Made by a program: the position numbers and the translations under genes
Origin: Hyphomicrobiales bacterium
Lineage (GTDB): Bacteria; Pseudomonadota; Alphaproteobacteria; Rhizobiales; Rhizobiaceae
Reading direction: 5' to 3'
DNA length: 64,000 nt
NCBI GenBank assembly: GCA_900470805.1
Contig: UCCA01000021.1
Span: 1 to 64,000, forward strand
The notes under the pieces: generated by a model
What the model was told of the DNA's origin: nothing
Seen by the model: the letters and a program-made list of their open reading frames with translations, nothing else
Database searches by the model: none
Part shown: positions 17,719-26,978 of the stretch, piece by piece
Layout: each line of letters begins with the position of its first letter
How positions within the stretch are numbered: position 1 is the stretch's first letter

Positions 17719-18551
17719 GTCTTAACCTCCTGGTGCGAGCAAGCGTCACAACCCCTCCTTATGCTTTTTGCTCGAACAGTCGGTTCGGTGATGGAATGTG
17801 CCCAGCATGAACGATGCTTTCCCATCGGAGGGGGGAGGCGTGGGCGACGCCAGAATCAGAGTCTAGCGCAATTTCTAGCGGTTGCAATTCGGGTGAGGGG
17901 CATGAATGCCGAGCCGGCGCCGATCCATCTCGCGCACGCAAACATTCCGCGCGGAGCAAAACGCCGCGACGGTTGGCCTTCGGTGGAGGGGAAGGGCAGG
18001 CATCGTGTGTCGGTGGTATAAGTGTCAGGTTTGGTGCCTGCCCGATCGCCTTGGCGTCCGGTCGTCCCGGTCCGGCAGGAGCGTCTCCCGGATCGTTTCT
18101 TTCCGTGTGATCGTCGGTTCTGACCGCCGCCGATCCGCCTTGGCAACCATCATCGCACGCCGGATTTCGAGCGGTGGAAGCTCCGGTTCGCGACCCGGCC
18201 CCCTGTGCGTTGACGGGGCGATTATGGCGGGGCGGCGCTCAGCGGGGATGAGAAACGCCCGGTGTCGGGCTCAAGGTGTTGAGAGGGTTGGGGGATTTGT
18301 TTTGTGGGGTGGGTGGTCGTGCCCATGGGATGGGGCTGTGGTATGGGCTGTGCCCGAAAGCCCTCTCTGCCTGCCGGCATCTCCCCCACAAGGGGGGGAG
18401 AGCGCTGGAGGTGGCCGCTCGCCCCAAGTTTGCTGTCTGGGCGAGCGATAGCCGCGGGTCTTCTCCCCCCTTGTGGGGGAGATGGCCGGCAGGCCAGAGA
18501 GGGCGTCACACGGTAAAGCGCTCACCGAAGCCGCTGAATGCCCAGCCCGCC
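17719..18551. other. 833-bp intergenic stretch without recognisable gene
   Basis: No convincing gene on either strand: open frames here are Arg/Pro/Gly-rich shadows. A short direct repeat TCTAGCG..AATT occurs twice at 17862-17890; read on the minus strand this places TTGCAA and CTAGA elements about 150 bp before the DnaB-like gene and could be part of its promoter. The right part, 18361-18503, is a family A palindromic repeat. Confidence 0.5.
18361..18503. repeat. Intergenic palindromic repeat, family A (copy 3)
   Basis: The cleanest copy. CCCTCTCTGCCTGCCGGCAT followed by CTCCCCCACAAGGGGGG is mirrored, with one or two changes, by CCCCCCTTGTGGGGGAG then GGCCGGCAGGCCAGAGAGGG. The arms are about 43 bp each, separated by about 58 bp. 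Each arm also contains a local stem around ACAAG. Confidence 0.8.
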
Positions 18552-19562
18552 CTACAAGCCCGACGCCGGTGTCGTCTGCAGCTTCCCGCGCGCCCGGATC
18601 AGAGGGATCGCCTCGGAGTAGCTGACGCAGGCCACGTCCTGGCGGTGGCAGACGTCGCTGACCAGCCGGTCCAGCGCCCGCCAGTAGGCGCCGCCGTTCA
18701 TTTCGACGAAGTGGAAGCCGAGCTGGAGGGGGATGCGGTCGCCCGAATATTGATGCTCGAAGGCGCGGCTGAAGGCGGCGTAGGCGCGGTCTTCGAACTC
18801 TTTGCTGTCGACCTTGTCTTCCTCGCCCTTGGAGTGGCGGACGAAGAGGTTATAGTCCATGCCGATGATCGGCCGGTCGCGCGGGCCCTCGGGGATCAGC
18901 GGCAGGCCGAAGCGGATGATGCCGCCTTCCTCGACCGGCATGGCCGGGCCCTTGGTGACGAGGCTGGCGTCGTAGATGAAGCCGGCCTTCTTCTCGGCCG
19001 AGATCATGTCGGCGCCTTCTGTGGCGGAGAGATAGGGCGCGCGAAAACCGTGGATGCCGTGGTCGACGAGATCCTGCCAGCCGTTCGGCTCCTCAAGGTC
19101 GACGCCCTTCCAGGCGTTTTTCAGCGTCTGATGGAAGGTGGCGTATTCGGCCGACCAGTCGGCCGCGCTCCACTGCCGGCCGTCGAAATGGCCGCAGGCA
19201 TGGCTGGAGATGTCGTGGCCCTCGAGATGGGCGTGCCAGATGTTGCCGAGGCGCTCGCGGATCTCGTCGTCGCTCTGGGCAAAGCCGATGTTGGAGCGGC
19301 CGGGCTTCTGGTGCGGCGCCTGGTAGGCCTTCCTGGCAGCCTTGTTCATCAGGAAGGTGCAGGAGAGGAAATAGGTGAAGTGGGCGCCGTTCCTCGCCGC
19401 CATCTCGCGGCTCCTCTGCCACAGCGCGTTGTCGTGGGCGCCGTCGAAGGAGATCATCACCAGCTGTTTCGGCTTGCCGCCGGGCTCGTCTTCCGCATGC
19501 GTCGCAGCCGCCGGGATCAGCAGGGAAAAAACCAGGGAAAGCGAGAGAAAGGAACGAGACAT
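18552..19562 (-). CDS. Exported polysaccharide deacetylase family protein
   Basis: About 336 residues: a Sec signal peptide (MSRSFLSLSLVFSLLIPAAA with cleavage near THA-ED), then a NodB-homology-like domain: LVMISFDGAHDN (catalytic Asp region), GHDISSHACGHFDG with the metal-binding His motif SHxxxH-like, FRAPYL, and a C-terminal LQLGFHFVEMNGG. Such enzymes remove N- or O-acyl groups from cell-surface polysaccharides in the periplasm. A GTG at 19568 is an alternative start two codons upstream. It is divergent from nnrU with a shared 122-bp promoter region. Confidence 0.85.
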   Translation of the reverse strand: MSRSFLSLSLVFSLLIPAAATHAEDEPGGKPKQLVMISFDGAHDNALWQRSREMAARNGAHFTYFLSCTFLMNKAARKAYQAPHQKPGRSNIGFAQSDDEIRERLGNIWHAHLEGHDISSHACGHFDGRQWSAADWSAEYATFHQTLKNAWKGVDLEEPNGWQDLVDHGIHGFRAPYLSATEGADMISAEKKAGFIYDASLVTKGPAMPVEEGGIIRFGLPLIPEGPRDRPIIGMDYNLFVRHSKGEEDKVDSKEFEDRAYAAFSRAFEHQYSGDRIPLQLGFHFVEMNGGAYWRALDRLVSDVCHRQDVACVSYSEAIPLIRARGKLQTTPASGL

Positions 19563-19684
19563 GGACACCGCGACAATTTGTTTCGGGCTTTTCTGGTCCT
19601 GAATTGAGGCGAAGCTGCGGTCTCGCTGGCATTTTTCCGTCGGCAGCGATAAGCCTGTCCAATAGTCAAATCAGGAATTTAGCC

Positions 19685-20272
19685 ATGCGTTTGCTGATCT
19701 TAAGCCTCATCCTCTTCATCGGCCTGCACCTGATCCGCGTGATCGCGCCCGGCTTTCGCCAGCAGATGATCGACAAGGTCGGCAAACCGGTCTGGGGCGC
19801 GGCGCATGGCATCCTCGGCGTCGTGACGCTGCTGTTTCTGGCTTACGCCTTCAACGAGGCGCGCGGCATGTACGGCACCCTCTACGAACCGCCGATCTGG
19901 ACCGCGCATCTGGCGCTGACGCTGATGCTGATCGCGATGATCTGTCTTGTGGCGGGCTTCCTGCCCGCCGGACACATCCGGGCAAAGCTGAAGTTTCCGC
20001 TGCTGGTCGCCATCAAGATCTGGGCGCTGGCGCATCTGCTGGCGAATGGCGAACCCGAGGCGGTGGTGTTGTTCGGGTCGTTTCTCGCCTGGGCGGTGTT
20101 GCTCAGGATCTCGATGAAGCAGCGGCTGCGCAAGGGCGAGATCACCCTGCCGGTGTTCGTTTCGGCCAGATACGATCTCTATTCCATCGTCATCGGCATC
20201 GTGCTGTGGGGGCTGATCATCTGGAAGCTGCACGCACTGGTGATCGGGGTTTCGCCGATCGTCATGGGATGA
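19685..20272 (+). CDS. NnrU family membrane protein
   Basis: 195 residues with about five to six membrane helices: RLLILSLILFIGLHLIRV, PVWGAAHGILGVVTLLFLAY, TAHLALTLMLIAMICLVAGF. The pattern GxHLIR...GH is typical of NnrU, named for an association with nitric oxide reductase expression in rhodobacteria; the family is also related to isoprenoid isomerase-like membrane proteins. No denitrification gene is nearby, so that role is not supported here. The ATG at 19685 has AGGAA upstream. Confidence 0.85.
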   Translation: MRLLILSLILFIGLHLIRVIAPGFRQQMIDKVGKPVWGAAHGILGVVTLLFLAYAFNEARGMYGTLYEPPIWTAHLALTLMLIAMICLVAGFLPAGHIRAKLKFPLLVAIKIWALAHLLANGEPEAVVLFGSFLAWAVLLRISMKQRLRKGEITLPVFVSARYDLYSIVIGIVLWGLIIWKLHALVIGVSPIVMG

Positions 20273-20373
20273 TTCTTTCACATCCCCCTTACAACGGATG
20301 CAAAATCGGGTAGAAGGCCCCCATAATGTGCGTGCAACCCGCATGACGATGCATATCCGCGCCGGAGACGAGA

Positions 20374-21057
20374 ATGGCATTCAACGACGACAGCTTCATT
20401 CGTGAAGTCAATGAGGAACTGCGGTCCGACCAGATGAAGGGCGCTTGGGGCCGGTTCGGCCTGTACCTTGTTGCGCTCGCCGTCCTGATCGTGCTCGGCA
20501 CCGTCGGCTACAAGGTCTACGAATACTGGGACAACAACCAGTCCTCGGGCACCGGCGACCAGTTCATTGCCGCGATGAAGCTCGCCGACGAGAACAAGAG
20601 CGACGAGGCGCTGGCAGCGCTCGACAAGCTGGAGAAGGCCGGTCACGGTGACTATCCGATCCTCGCACGCCTGCGCGCCGCCTCCGTTCTCGCCCAGAAG
20701 GGTGACACGACGGGTGCCGTTGCCGCTTTCGACGTGATCGGCAAGGACGCCAAGGCGCCGGCCGCCGTGCGCGACGCCGCCAAGATGCGCGCCGGATGGC
20801 TGCTGATCGAAGGCGGCACCTACGAGCAGGTTTCCGCCCAGGTCGAGGAAATGGCCGTTCCGACCAACGCATTCCGCCATTCCGCTCGCGAAGCGCTCGG
20901 CCTTGCCGCCTACAAGGCCGGCAACATGGCTCAGGCCCGCCAGTGGTACCAGGCGATCGCCGACGATGCGCAGACCCCGCGCAACGTTGCCAATCGCGCC
21001 CAGATGATGCTTGATATCATTACCGCATCCGGCAAGGCGCCCGCCGCACAGGGCTGA
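20374..21057 (+). CDS. Membrane-anchored TPR protein (YfgM-like)
   Basis: 227 residues. A short cytosolic N-terminus (DDSFIREVNEELRSDQMKGAW) is followed by one membrane helix (LYLVALAVLIVLGTVGYKVYEYW, about 30-52) and a periplasmic domain with TPR-like helices rich in Ala and Lys. Similar proteins precede der in alphaproteobacteria; in Escherichia coli the YfgM counterpart binds the SecYEG translocon and periplasmic chaperones. It ends 15 bp before der, so the two are almost certainly cotranscribed. Confidence 0.85.
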   Translation: MAFNDDSFIREVNEELRSDQMKGAWGRFGLYLVALAVLIVLGTVGYKVYEYWDNNQSSGTGDQFIAAMKLADENKSDEALAALDKLEKAGHGDYPILARLRAASVLAQKGDTTGAVAAFDVIGKDAKAPAAVRDAAKMRAGWLLIEGGTYEQVSAQVEEMAVPTNAFRHSAREALGLAAYKAGNMAQARQWYQAIADDAQTPRNVANRAQMMLDIITASGKAPAAQG

Positions 21058-21072
21058 GTTTAAGGAATTTCA

Positions 21073-22515
21073 ATGAGCTTCACGGTCGCGATCGTTGGTC
21101 GCCCGAATGTCGGCAAGTCGACCCTTTTCAACCGCCTGGTTGGGAAGAAGCTGGCGCTTGTCGATGACACGCCGGGCGTCACCCGCGACCGCCGCCCGGG
21201 CGATGCGCGGCTCATGGGTCTGCATTTCACCATCATCGACACCGCCGGTCTCGAAAAGGCCGACGCCGAAAGCCTGCAGGGCCGCATGCGCGCCCAGACG
21301 GAAGCGGCGATCGACGAGGCCGACATCTCGCTGTTCGTGGTCGATGCCAAGTACGGCCTGACGCCCGTCGACAAGGAACTCGGCGAGATGCTGCGCCGTC
21401 GCGGCAAGCCGGTGGTGCTGGTTGCCAACAAGTCGGAAGCCAAGGGCTCCGACGGCGGCTTCTACGACGCCTACACGATCGGCCTCGGCGAGCCGGTGCC
21501 GATCTCGGCCGAACACGGGCAGGGCATGCTCGACCTGCGCGACGCGATCGTCGCTGCGATCGGCGAGGAGCGTGCCTACGCCAAGGACAACGAAGACGTT
21601 GCCGTCACCAATGTCGATCTTCCGTCCGAGATGGAAGAGGACGAGGATTACGAGCCGGAATACGACGACACCAAGCCGCTGCGCGTTGCGATCATCGGCC
21701 GCCCGAATGCCGGCAAGTCGACACTGATCAACCGCTTCCTCGGCGAGGACCGGCTGCTGACCGGCCCCGAAGCGGGCATTACCCGCGACAGCATCTCGGT
21801 CGAATGGGACTGGCGTGGTCGCACGATCAAGATGTTCGACACCGCAGGCATGCGCCGCAAGGCCCGCGTGACGGAAAAGCTGGAGAAGCTTTCGGTCGCC
21901 GACTCGCTGCGCTCGATCCGCTTTGCAGAGACCGTGGTCATCGTCTTCGATGCGACCATTCCATTCGAGAAGCAGGATCTGCAGCTCGCCGATCTGGTCA
22001 TCCGCGAAGGCCGCGCCGCCGTGCTGGCCTTCAACAAGTGGGACCTGATCGAGGATCAGCAGGCGGTTCTGGCCGATCTGCGCGAGAAGACCGAACGGCT
22101 GTTGCCGCAGGCGCGCGGCATCCGCGCCGTGCCGATTTCCGGCCAGACCGGACGCGGCCTCGACAAGCTGATGCAGTCGATCATCGACACCGACATGGTG
22201 TGGAACAAGCGCGTCTCGACCGCCAAGCTCAACCGCTGGCTCGACGCGGTGACGACGCAGCATCCGCCACCCGCGGTGTCCGGCCGCCGCCTGAAGCTCA
22301 AATACATGACGCAGGTCAAGGCCCGCCCGCCGGCCTTCATGATCTCGTGCACGCGCGCCGACGCGCTGCCGGAATCCTATACGCGCTACCTGATCAACGC
22401 CCTGCGCGCGGATTTCAACATGCCGAGCGTGCCGATCCGGATCATGTATCGCGAGAAGGAAAATCCGTACGAGTCGCGGAGCGGCGGACGCCGGAAGCCC
22501 GTACAGAGCAAGTAG
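21073..22515 (+). CDS. der: Ribosome-assembly GTPase Der (EngA)
   Basis: 480-residue essential GTPase acting in 50S subunit maturation. Two tandem G domains: first P-loop GRPNVGKST at 9-17 with DTAGLE, second P-loop GRPNAGKST near 209 with FDTAGMRRK and NKWD; a C-terminal KH-like domain (LKYMTQVKARPPAFMISCT) follows. The linker between the G domains is acidic (EMEEDEDYEPEYDD). AAGGAA lies 8 nt upstream of the ATG. Confidence 0.97.
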   Translation: MSFTVAIVGRPNVGKSTLFNRLVGKKLALVDDTPGVTRDRRPGDARLMGLHFTIIDTAGLEKADAESLQGRMRAQTEAAIDEADISLFVVDAKYGLTPVDKELGEMLRRRGKPVVLVANKSEAKGSDGGFYDAYTIGLGEPVPISAEHGQGMLDLRDAIVAAIGEERAYAKDNEDVAVTNVDLPSEMEEDEDYEPEYDDTKPLRVAIIGRPNAGKSTLINRFLGEDRLLTGPEAGITRDSISVEWDWRGRTIKMFDTAGMRRKARVTEKLEKLSVADSLRSIRFAETVVIVFDATIPFEKQDLQLADLVIREGRAAVLAFNKWDLIEDQQAVLADLREKTERLLPQARGIRAVPISGQTGRGLDKLMQSIIDTDMVWNKRVSTAKLNRWLDAVTTQHPPPAVSGRRLKLKYMTQVKARPPAFMISCTRADALPESYTRYLINALRADFNMPSVPIRIMYREKENPYESRSGGRRKPVQSK

Positions 22516-22579
22516 GAACCGGTGCCGCCCGAGGGCGGCGCCTCCCACCAGGCGCGATCCGTGCTGTCAGGTGGCTCAG

Positions 22580-22999
22580 TCAGCTGGCGAAGTAATAAAC
22601 CGGATCGCGCGTCAATTCGCCATTGCCGATGTGGCCGTAGACGTCGTTTCCAAGGATCCAGAAGCTTATCGCCTGCGTTTCCGTGGAAAAGATGTAGTCT
22701 CCCGAGATCCAGTGCTCGGCTTTACTTCCCGCTAGCGCAAACAGATGTTCGCCGGCCTGGTACATGACAGCCTTGTGTGACTTCGAATCATATAAGTAAC
22801 GTTCGTCCGCCATCTCGCGCCCTGATTCTATTTCATGACAATCCCATGAAGGCTTTGGTTTGTCGAATAATCCTGTTTTAATATATATGACTATTTTTGG
22901 GTAATACGGCCTTCTGGCCTCGGAAAGCCTTGCCGCCGCGCGGATTTCGAGGAAATTTTTGTCCTGTATTTGCGCGTTGTCGGCGATGGCGATCGCCAT
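22580..22999 (-). CDS. Uncharacterised 139-residue protein
   Basis: Start at 22999 has AAGGA five nt upstream, which supports a real gene. The first ~75 residues are charged (AIADNAQIQDKNFLEIRAA). The second half has an alternating short-strand pattern (RYLYDSKSHKAVMY, LFALAGSK, YIFSTETQAISFW, VYGHIGNG, DPVYYF) that recalls small beta-flower or beta-propeller-like repeats; this is a weak impression. No signal peptide. GC is lower than the neighbours, notably near 22860-22910. It sits between der and an MFS gene on the opposite strand. Function unknown. Confidence 0.55.
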   Translation of the reverse strand: MAIAIADNAQIQDKNFLEIRAAARLSEARRPYYPKIVIYIKTGLFDKPKPSWDCHEIESGREMADERYLYDSKSHKAVMYQAGEHLFALAGSKAEHWISGDYIFSTETQAISFWILGNDVYGHIGNGELTRDPVYYFAS

Positions 23000-23066
23000 T
23001 CGTCCTTGAGACGACGGGAGCGGTTCATTGACGCCGCTGCACCCGTCATTCGGACAGGGGAGGTGC

Positions 23067-24338
23067 ATGATCATGGACCATATCGACGTTTCGAGACGGC
23101 CTTCGGCCTATCGCTGGGTGATCGTCGCCGCCGGCGCGCTGATGACCTGCGTGGCGCTCGGCGCGATGTTTTCGCTGGCGATCTTCCAGGAGCCGATCGC
23201 GCTCGACACCGGCTGGTCGCATGTCGGCATCGCCAGCGCGATGACGCTGAACTTCATCGTCATGGGCATCGGCGGCTTTTTCTGGGGCGCCGCCAGCGAT
23301 CGCTTCGGGCCGCGGATCGTTGTCATGATCGGGGCGGCGCTGCTCGGGCTGGCGCTGGTGCTTTCCAGCCAAGCCCGCTCGCTCCTGCATTTCCAACTGA
23401 CCTACGGCATCCTCGTCGGCATCGCCGCCAGCACCTTCTTCGCGCCGATGACCGCCGCAACCACGGCATGGTTCGACAAGAACCGCGGCCTTGCCGTGTC
23501 GCTGGTCTCGGCCGGCATGGGGGTAGCGCCGATGACCATCTCGCCCTTCGCCCGCTGGCTGATCACCGCCTATGACTGGCGCACGGCGATGCTGATCATC
23601 GGCATTGGCGCCTGGGTGCTCTTGCTGCCGGCGGCGTTGCTGGTGCGGCGCGGGCCGGAGACGGCCGGAGCGGCGGCTGCCGAGCCATCGGCCGGCATGG
23701 CTCCAGGCGAGGCGACTGCGGTCGACACGGCCACGCCGCCGCTCTCACAGGTGTTCCGCTCGCCGCAGTTCATCGTGCTGGGGCTGACCTTCTTCGCCTG
23801 CTGCGCGGCGCATTCCGGGCCGATCTTCCACATGGTCAGCTACGCGACGATCTGCGGGGTGGCGCCGATGGCGGCGGTCAGCATCTACAGCGTCGAGGGT
23901 TTGGCGGGGCTTGGCGGCCGGTTGATCTACGGCACGTTGGCCGACCGGATCGGCGTCAAGCCCGTCATCGTCGGCGGGCTGCTGATCCAGGCGGTGGTGC
24001 TGATGGCCTATCTGTTCGTCAGCCGGCTGGGCGAGTTCTACGCGCTGGCGCTGATCTTCGGCAGTGCCTATGGCGGCGTGATGCCGCTCTATGCGGTCTT
24101 GGCGCGCGAGTATTTCGGGCAGAAGATCATCGGCACGGTGTTCGGCGCCGTCGCCATGCTCTCCAGCCTCGGCATGGCCTTCGGGCCGCTGGTCGGCGGC
24201 TTGCTGTTCGACACGTTCGCGAATTATTCGTGGCTGTTCATCGGTTCGTCGCTGGTCGGGCTTGGGGCGGCGGCGATCGCGCTTGCGTTTCCGGCGCTGC
24301 CGGGGGAGCGGGGACGGACGGTTGGTGTGGCGGGGTGA
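23067..24338 (+). CDS. MFS transporter (OFA/MCT-like)
   Basis: 423 residues, 12 helices. Seen: SLAIFQEPIALDTGWS, GGFFWGAASDRFGPR (the A-loop motif), FFAPMTAATTAWFDKNRGLAVSL, a central Ala/Pro-rich loop around 205-235, and GRLIYGTLADRIGVKP. The pattern fits the oxalate/formate antiporter and monocarboxylate transporter branch; substrate not predictable. GGGGAGG eight nt before the ATG at 23067 decides the start over an upstream in-frame codon. Confidence 0.87.
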   Translation: MIMDHIDVSRRPSAYRWVIVAAGALMTCVALGAMFSLAIFQEPIALDTGWSHVGIASAMTLNFIVMGIGGFFWGAASDRFGPRIVVMIGAALLGLALVLSSQARSLLHFQLTYGILVGIAASTFFAPMTAATTAWFDKNRGLAVSLVSAGMGVAPMTISPFARWLITAYDWRTAMLIIGIGAWVLLLPAALLVRRGPETAGAAAAEPSAGMAPGEATAVDTATPPLSQVFRSPQFIVLGLTFFACCAAHSGPIFHMVSYATICGVAPMAAVSIYSVEGLAGLGGRLIYGTLADRIGVKPVIVGGLLIQAVVLMAYLFVSRLGEFYALALIFGSAYGGVMPLYAVLAREYFGQKIIGTVFGAVAMLSSLGMAFGPLVGGLLFDTFANYSWLFIGSSLVGLGAAAIALAFPALPGERGRTVGVAG

Positions 24339-24433
24339 GGTTGGGCTTGGGCTTGGCGAGGGGTTGGTGGGCGGAAGCTTCCACTGCTGTTCGCCAGCGC
24401 CGGCGTTATGTTCCCTTGCGCCTTATCTCCCCA

Positions 24434-24594
24434 CCTCATGCCTGTGCCCAGACTTCGTCCGGGCGATGTCACAGATATCCAGCGCGCTCAAGTCACTGAG
24501 CGCACTAAACTCTCTTTGCCACATCGAGGAAGTCAGTCATTCACGGCGCGGACGCGCCGTGGCTGGATCCCCGCCACAAGGGCGAGGATGAGGG
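24434..24594. repeat. Intergenic palindromic repeat, family B (copy 2)
   Basis: Starts CCTCATGCCTGTGCCCAGAC and ends GGCGAGGATGAGGG, with internal CACGGCGCGGACGCGCCGTG. It is the sister of 2714-2870 and 62933-63040 and occupies most of the 359-bp gap between the MFS and glycosyltransferase genes. No gene is seen in that gap. Confidence 0.7.
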
Positions 24595-24697
24595 AAAGTG
24601 GGGTTGGCGTGGCTGAAGAAACGTCGGTGTTAGCACCCGCGAGGCGGCCATTGCCGTTGCCGCATTCGTTTTTACTCTACCGCTAAACCACAGAACG

Positions 24698-25879
24698 CTA
24701 CACCACAGACGCCGCATCACCGTCGCCGAGCCGCTTGTTGCGCGGCAGGGACTTGGCGGCGTATTGCCAGGCTTTTTTCCATTTCGGCGTGATGACGCCG
24801 TTGGCGGCGCGGATGTTGGTGATGAATTGCAGGGTGGCCGCTTCCCAGGAGTATTGGACCGCGAGCTCGCGGGCCTTTTCGCGCGAGGCCGAGAGTGCCG
24901 CGATGCAGGCGGCGTGCAGGTCGTCGTTCAACGCGCCGACATCGCTGTCATCGCCGATGATGTCGAGCGGGCCGGTGACGGGGTAAGCGGCGACGGGGAC
25001 GCCGGAGGCTAGTGCCTCAAGAATGGTGTTGCCGAAGGTGTCGGTCAGCGACGGGAAGACGAAGACGTCGGCCTGCGCGTAGATCGCCGCCAGTTCCGGG
25101 CCGACCTTGAGGCCGGTGAAGTGGACGTCGGGATAGCGGCGCTCGAGCTCGGCGCGGGCCGGACCGTCGCCGACGACGATCTTGGAGCCCGGCAGGTCGA
25201 GATCGAGGAAGGCCGGGAGGTTCTTTTCCAGCGCGACGCGGCCGACCGTCATGAAGACCGGGCGGGGGAGATCGAAGGGGCGCTCCTCCAGCGCTGCAGG
25301 ATGGAACTGGCCGGCATCGATGCCGCGGGTCCAGGGCATCAGGTTGCGGATGCCCTTTTCTGACAGCTCGCGGGCGAGGCTCGGCGTCGCCACCATGCAG
25401 CCGGCGCCCGAGTTGTGGAACCAGCGCACGAAGGCGTAGAGCCAGCTCTTCGGAATCGGCAGCCGGGCGGCGACATATTCGGGGAAGCGGGTGTGGTAGC
25501 TGGTGGAGAACGGCATGCGGTTCTTCAGGCACCAGCGCCGCGCCGTCAGACCGAGCGGGCCCTCGGTGGCGATGTGGACGTAGGACGGCCGGTGCTTCTC
25601 GATCTCGCGGGCGACACTGCGGTAGCGGGCGATGGAAAGGCGGATCTCGGGATAGGTCGGGCAGGGGATGTTGCGGAACGCCTGCGGCGTCACCATCGCC
25701 ACCTCGACGCCGATCTTCGTCAGCTCGCGATTGGTGTTCTCGATCGAGCGGACGACGCCGTTGACCTGCGGGTGCCAGGCATCGGTGACGATGACCAGCC
25801 GCTCCGGCTTGTCCAGCGGCAGGACGGTTTCGCCGTCCGCAATGTTCGACAGTCGCTGCAGCATGACCCCGACTTCCAT
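24698..25879 (-). CDS. GT4-family glycosyltransferase
   Basis: 393 residues, GT-B fold retaining glycosyltransferase. Seen: N-terminal DAWHPQVNGVVRSIENTNREL (donor/acceptor glycine loop), HIATEGPLGLTARRWC, FSTSYHTRFPEYVAARLPIP, then the C-terminal nucleotide-sugar domain with VGRVALEKNLPAFLD, VGDGPARAELE, and the E-x7-E signature FPSLTDTFGNTILEALASGVP. This subgroup includes mannosyl- and glucosyltransferases acting on lipid acceptors (MgtA/SqdX-like). ATG 25864 is an alternative start. It stands alone, divergent from the lipoprotein gene. Confidence 0.87.
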   Translation of the reverse strand: MEVGVMLQRLSNIADGETVLPLDKPERLVIVTDAWHPQVNGVVRSIENTNRELTKIGVEVAMVTPQAFRNIPCPTYPEIRLSIARYRSVAREIEKHRPSYVHIATEGPLGLTARRWCLKNRMPFSTSYHTRFPEYVAARLPIPKSWLYAFVRWFHNSGAGCMVATPSLARELSEKGIRNLMPWTRGIDAGQFHPAALEERPFDLPRPVFMTVGRVALEKNLPAFLDLDLPGSKIVVGDGPARAELERRYPDVHFTGLKVGPELAAIYAQADVFVFPSLTDTFGNTILEALASGVPVAAYPVTGPLDIIGDDSDVGALNDDLHAACIAALSASREKARELAVQYSWEAATLQFITNIRAANGVITPKWKKAWQYAAKSLPRNKRLGDGDAASVV

Positions 25880-26013
25880 CCGCGCCGAGACGACGGCGCC
25901 AAGCTCCGGGCGGGCGCCGGAGGATCGATTCCCGCGTGTTCATTGTCGCTGCTGTCGATGATGGAAATATTACAGCGCGGCGGTGCAGCCGAGCACCTGC
26001 TGAACTGCAATTA

Positions 26014-26045
26014 ATGATTGCATGCGATTTGTTGTTTGCAATCAT
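26014..26045. promoter_or_regulatory. Inverted repeat upstream of lipoprotein gene
   Basis: ATGATTGCA (26014-26022) and TGCAATCAT (26037-26045) form a perfect 9-bp inverted repeat spaced by 14 bp, ending 40 bp before the lipoprotein start. The AT-rich spacing and position fit a regulator binding site or a hairpin in the 5' leader. Confidence 0.45.
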
Positions 26046-26084
26046 AAAGATGATAACCCTTTGAGGGACGAAGGGGATCATTTC

Positions 26085-26978
26085 ATGTCGAAACAGTTGC
26101 GGGTGCTGGCATTGCTGGCGGCGGCGGCGCTTGCCGGCTGCGCGAGCGTGGATGCCGGGGATATTCAGAAGTTTGGAGTGGCGACGGCTGCGGTGGCGCA
26201 GGCGGCGCGGGATGCGCGGACGATCGACAATACATTGGCTCGGGCACACAAAACGGAGGGCGAGGCGGTGCTGTATGTCTCTACGGGGACTTATAACTTT
26301 TCTCCGCCGGACCTTCCTAGACTTACCACTGGCGTTGCGTGGGATACGCGAATTGCATACGCGGGCGCACTTGCCGCGTATGGAGAGGCACTCGCGCGTG
26401 CCGCCAGCGGCGTTCAAAGCGCGAATATCGGCGCAGCCGTGGATAATCTGAAAGACGCCTTCACGACATCGGCCCCCAGACTGGTGCCGCAAAAGAACTT
26501 TGCGTCGATTTCCAACGCGACCGTTATCGTTGCCAAACAAGCAATTAGCCAAGCCGCCTGGCATGAAGTCAGGCAGGCGATGCAACGCGCGCATCCTTCC
26601 ATAGTCAAGGGACGCGATCTACTTGCCGCAGATTTCGCCAAGGTAGGCGGTAGAGCGAAAGAACAATATGCGCTTTGGCTAGAATCAAAGGCAGCTGCAC
26701 TAGGAGCTGTAAGATCGACCAGCAGCGGTAAGGAGCGTTACGATACCTATCGTGCATTTTTGCTGGAGCAGCAGAGTGTTGCGGCCAGCATAGAGCTTTT
26801 GGTGCCGGCGCGAGAAGGCGATCAGCCTGGTTATGTCGCGTTGTTGGACAACATGGTTGCTGCTCATAAGTTGCTAGCTGATGGCGCAAAAGACCCTGCG
26901 GCACTTTCTGATTTTCTTGCGATAGCGCAGCAATTCGAGGCACTAGCCGAAATTTTTGGTGGTAACGGAGGATCGTGA
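26085..26978 (+). CDS. Uncharacterised lipoprotein
   Basis: 297 residues. A lipoprotein signal (RVLALLAAAALAGCAS; lipobox LAGC with the modified Cys near residue 18) precedes an Ala-rich, mainly helical domain with no motif I recognise (for example AVDNLKDAFTTSA, YRAFLLEQQSVAAS, KLLADGAKDPAALSDFLAIA). AAGGGG precedes the ATG at 26085. The signal-peptide region is GC-rich like the neighbours, but from about 26270 onward GC drops and codon use shifts. The stop overlaps the start of the next gene (TGATG), so the two are translationally coupled. Location is envelope; function unknown. Confidence 0.7.
   Translation: MSKQLRVLALLAAAALAGCASVDAGDIQKFGVATAAVAQAARDARTIDNTLARAHKTEGEAVLYVSTGTYNFSPPDLPRLTTGVAWDTRIAYAGALAAYGEALARAASGVQSANIGAAVDNLKDAFTTSAPRLVPQKNFASISNATVIVAKQAISQAAWHEVRQAMQRAHPSIVKGRDLLAADFAKVGGRAKEQYALWLESKAAALGAVRSTSSGKERYDTYRAFLLEQQSVAASIELLVPAREGDQPGYVALLDNMVAAHKLLADGAKDPAALSDFLAIAQQFEALAEIFGGNGGS

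Noticed and set aside
17906..18451. Open frames in the 17.7-18.5 kb gap
   Set aside because: Composition is Arg/Ser/Gly-rich, no ribosome site or domain is seen, and part is palindromic repeat.
22516..22579. Stem GGTGCCGCC / GGCGGCGCC after der as a terminator
   Set aside because: The stem is strong but there is no U-tract after it; it may be an mRNA-protecting stem but termination is not supported.
25017..26594. 525-codon minus-strand frame overlapping the glycosyltransferase and lipoprotein genes
   Set aside because: Its Arg/Pro/His-rich C-terminal half is the out-of-frame reading of the GT4 gene; the rest runs antisense to the lipoprotein gene.
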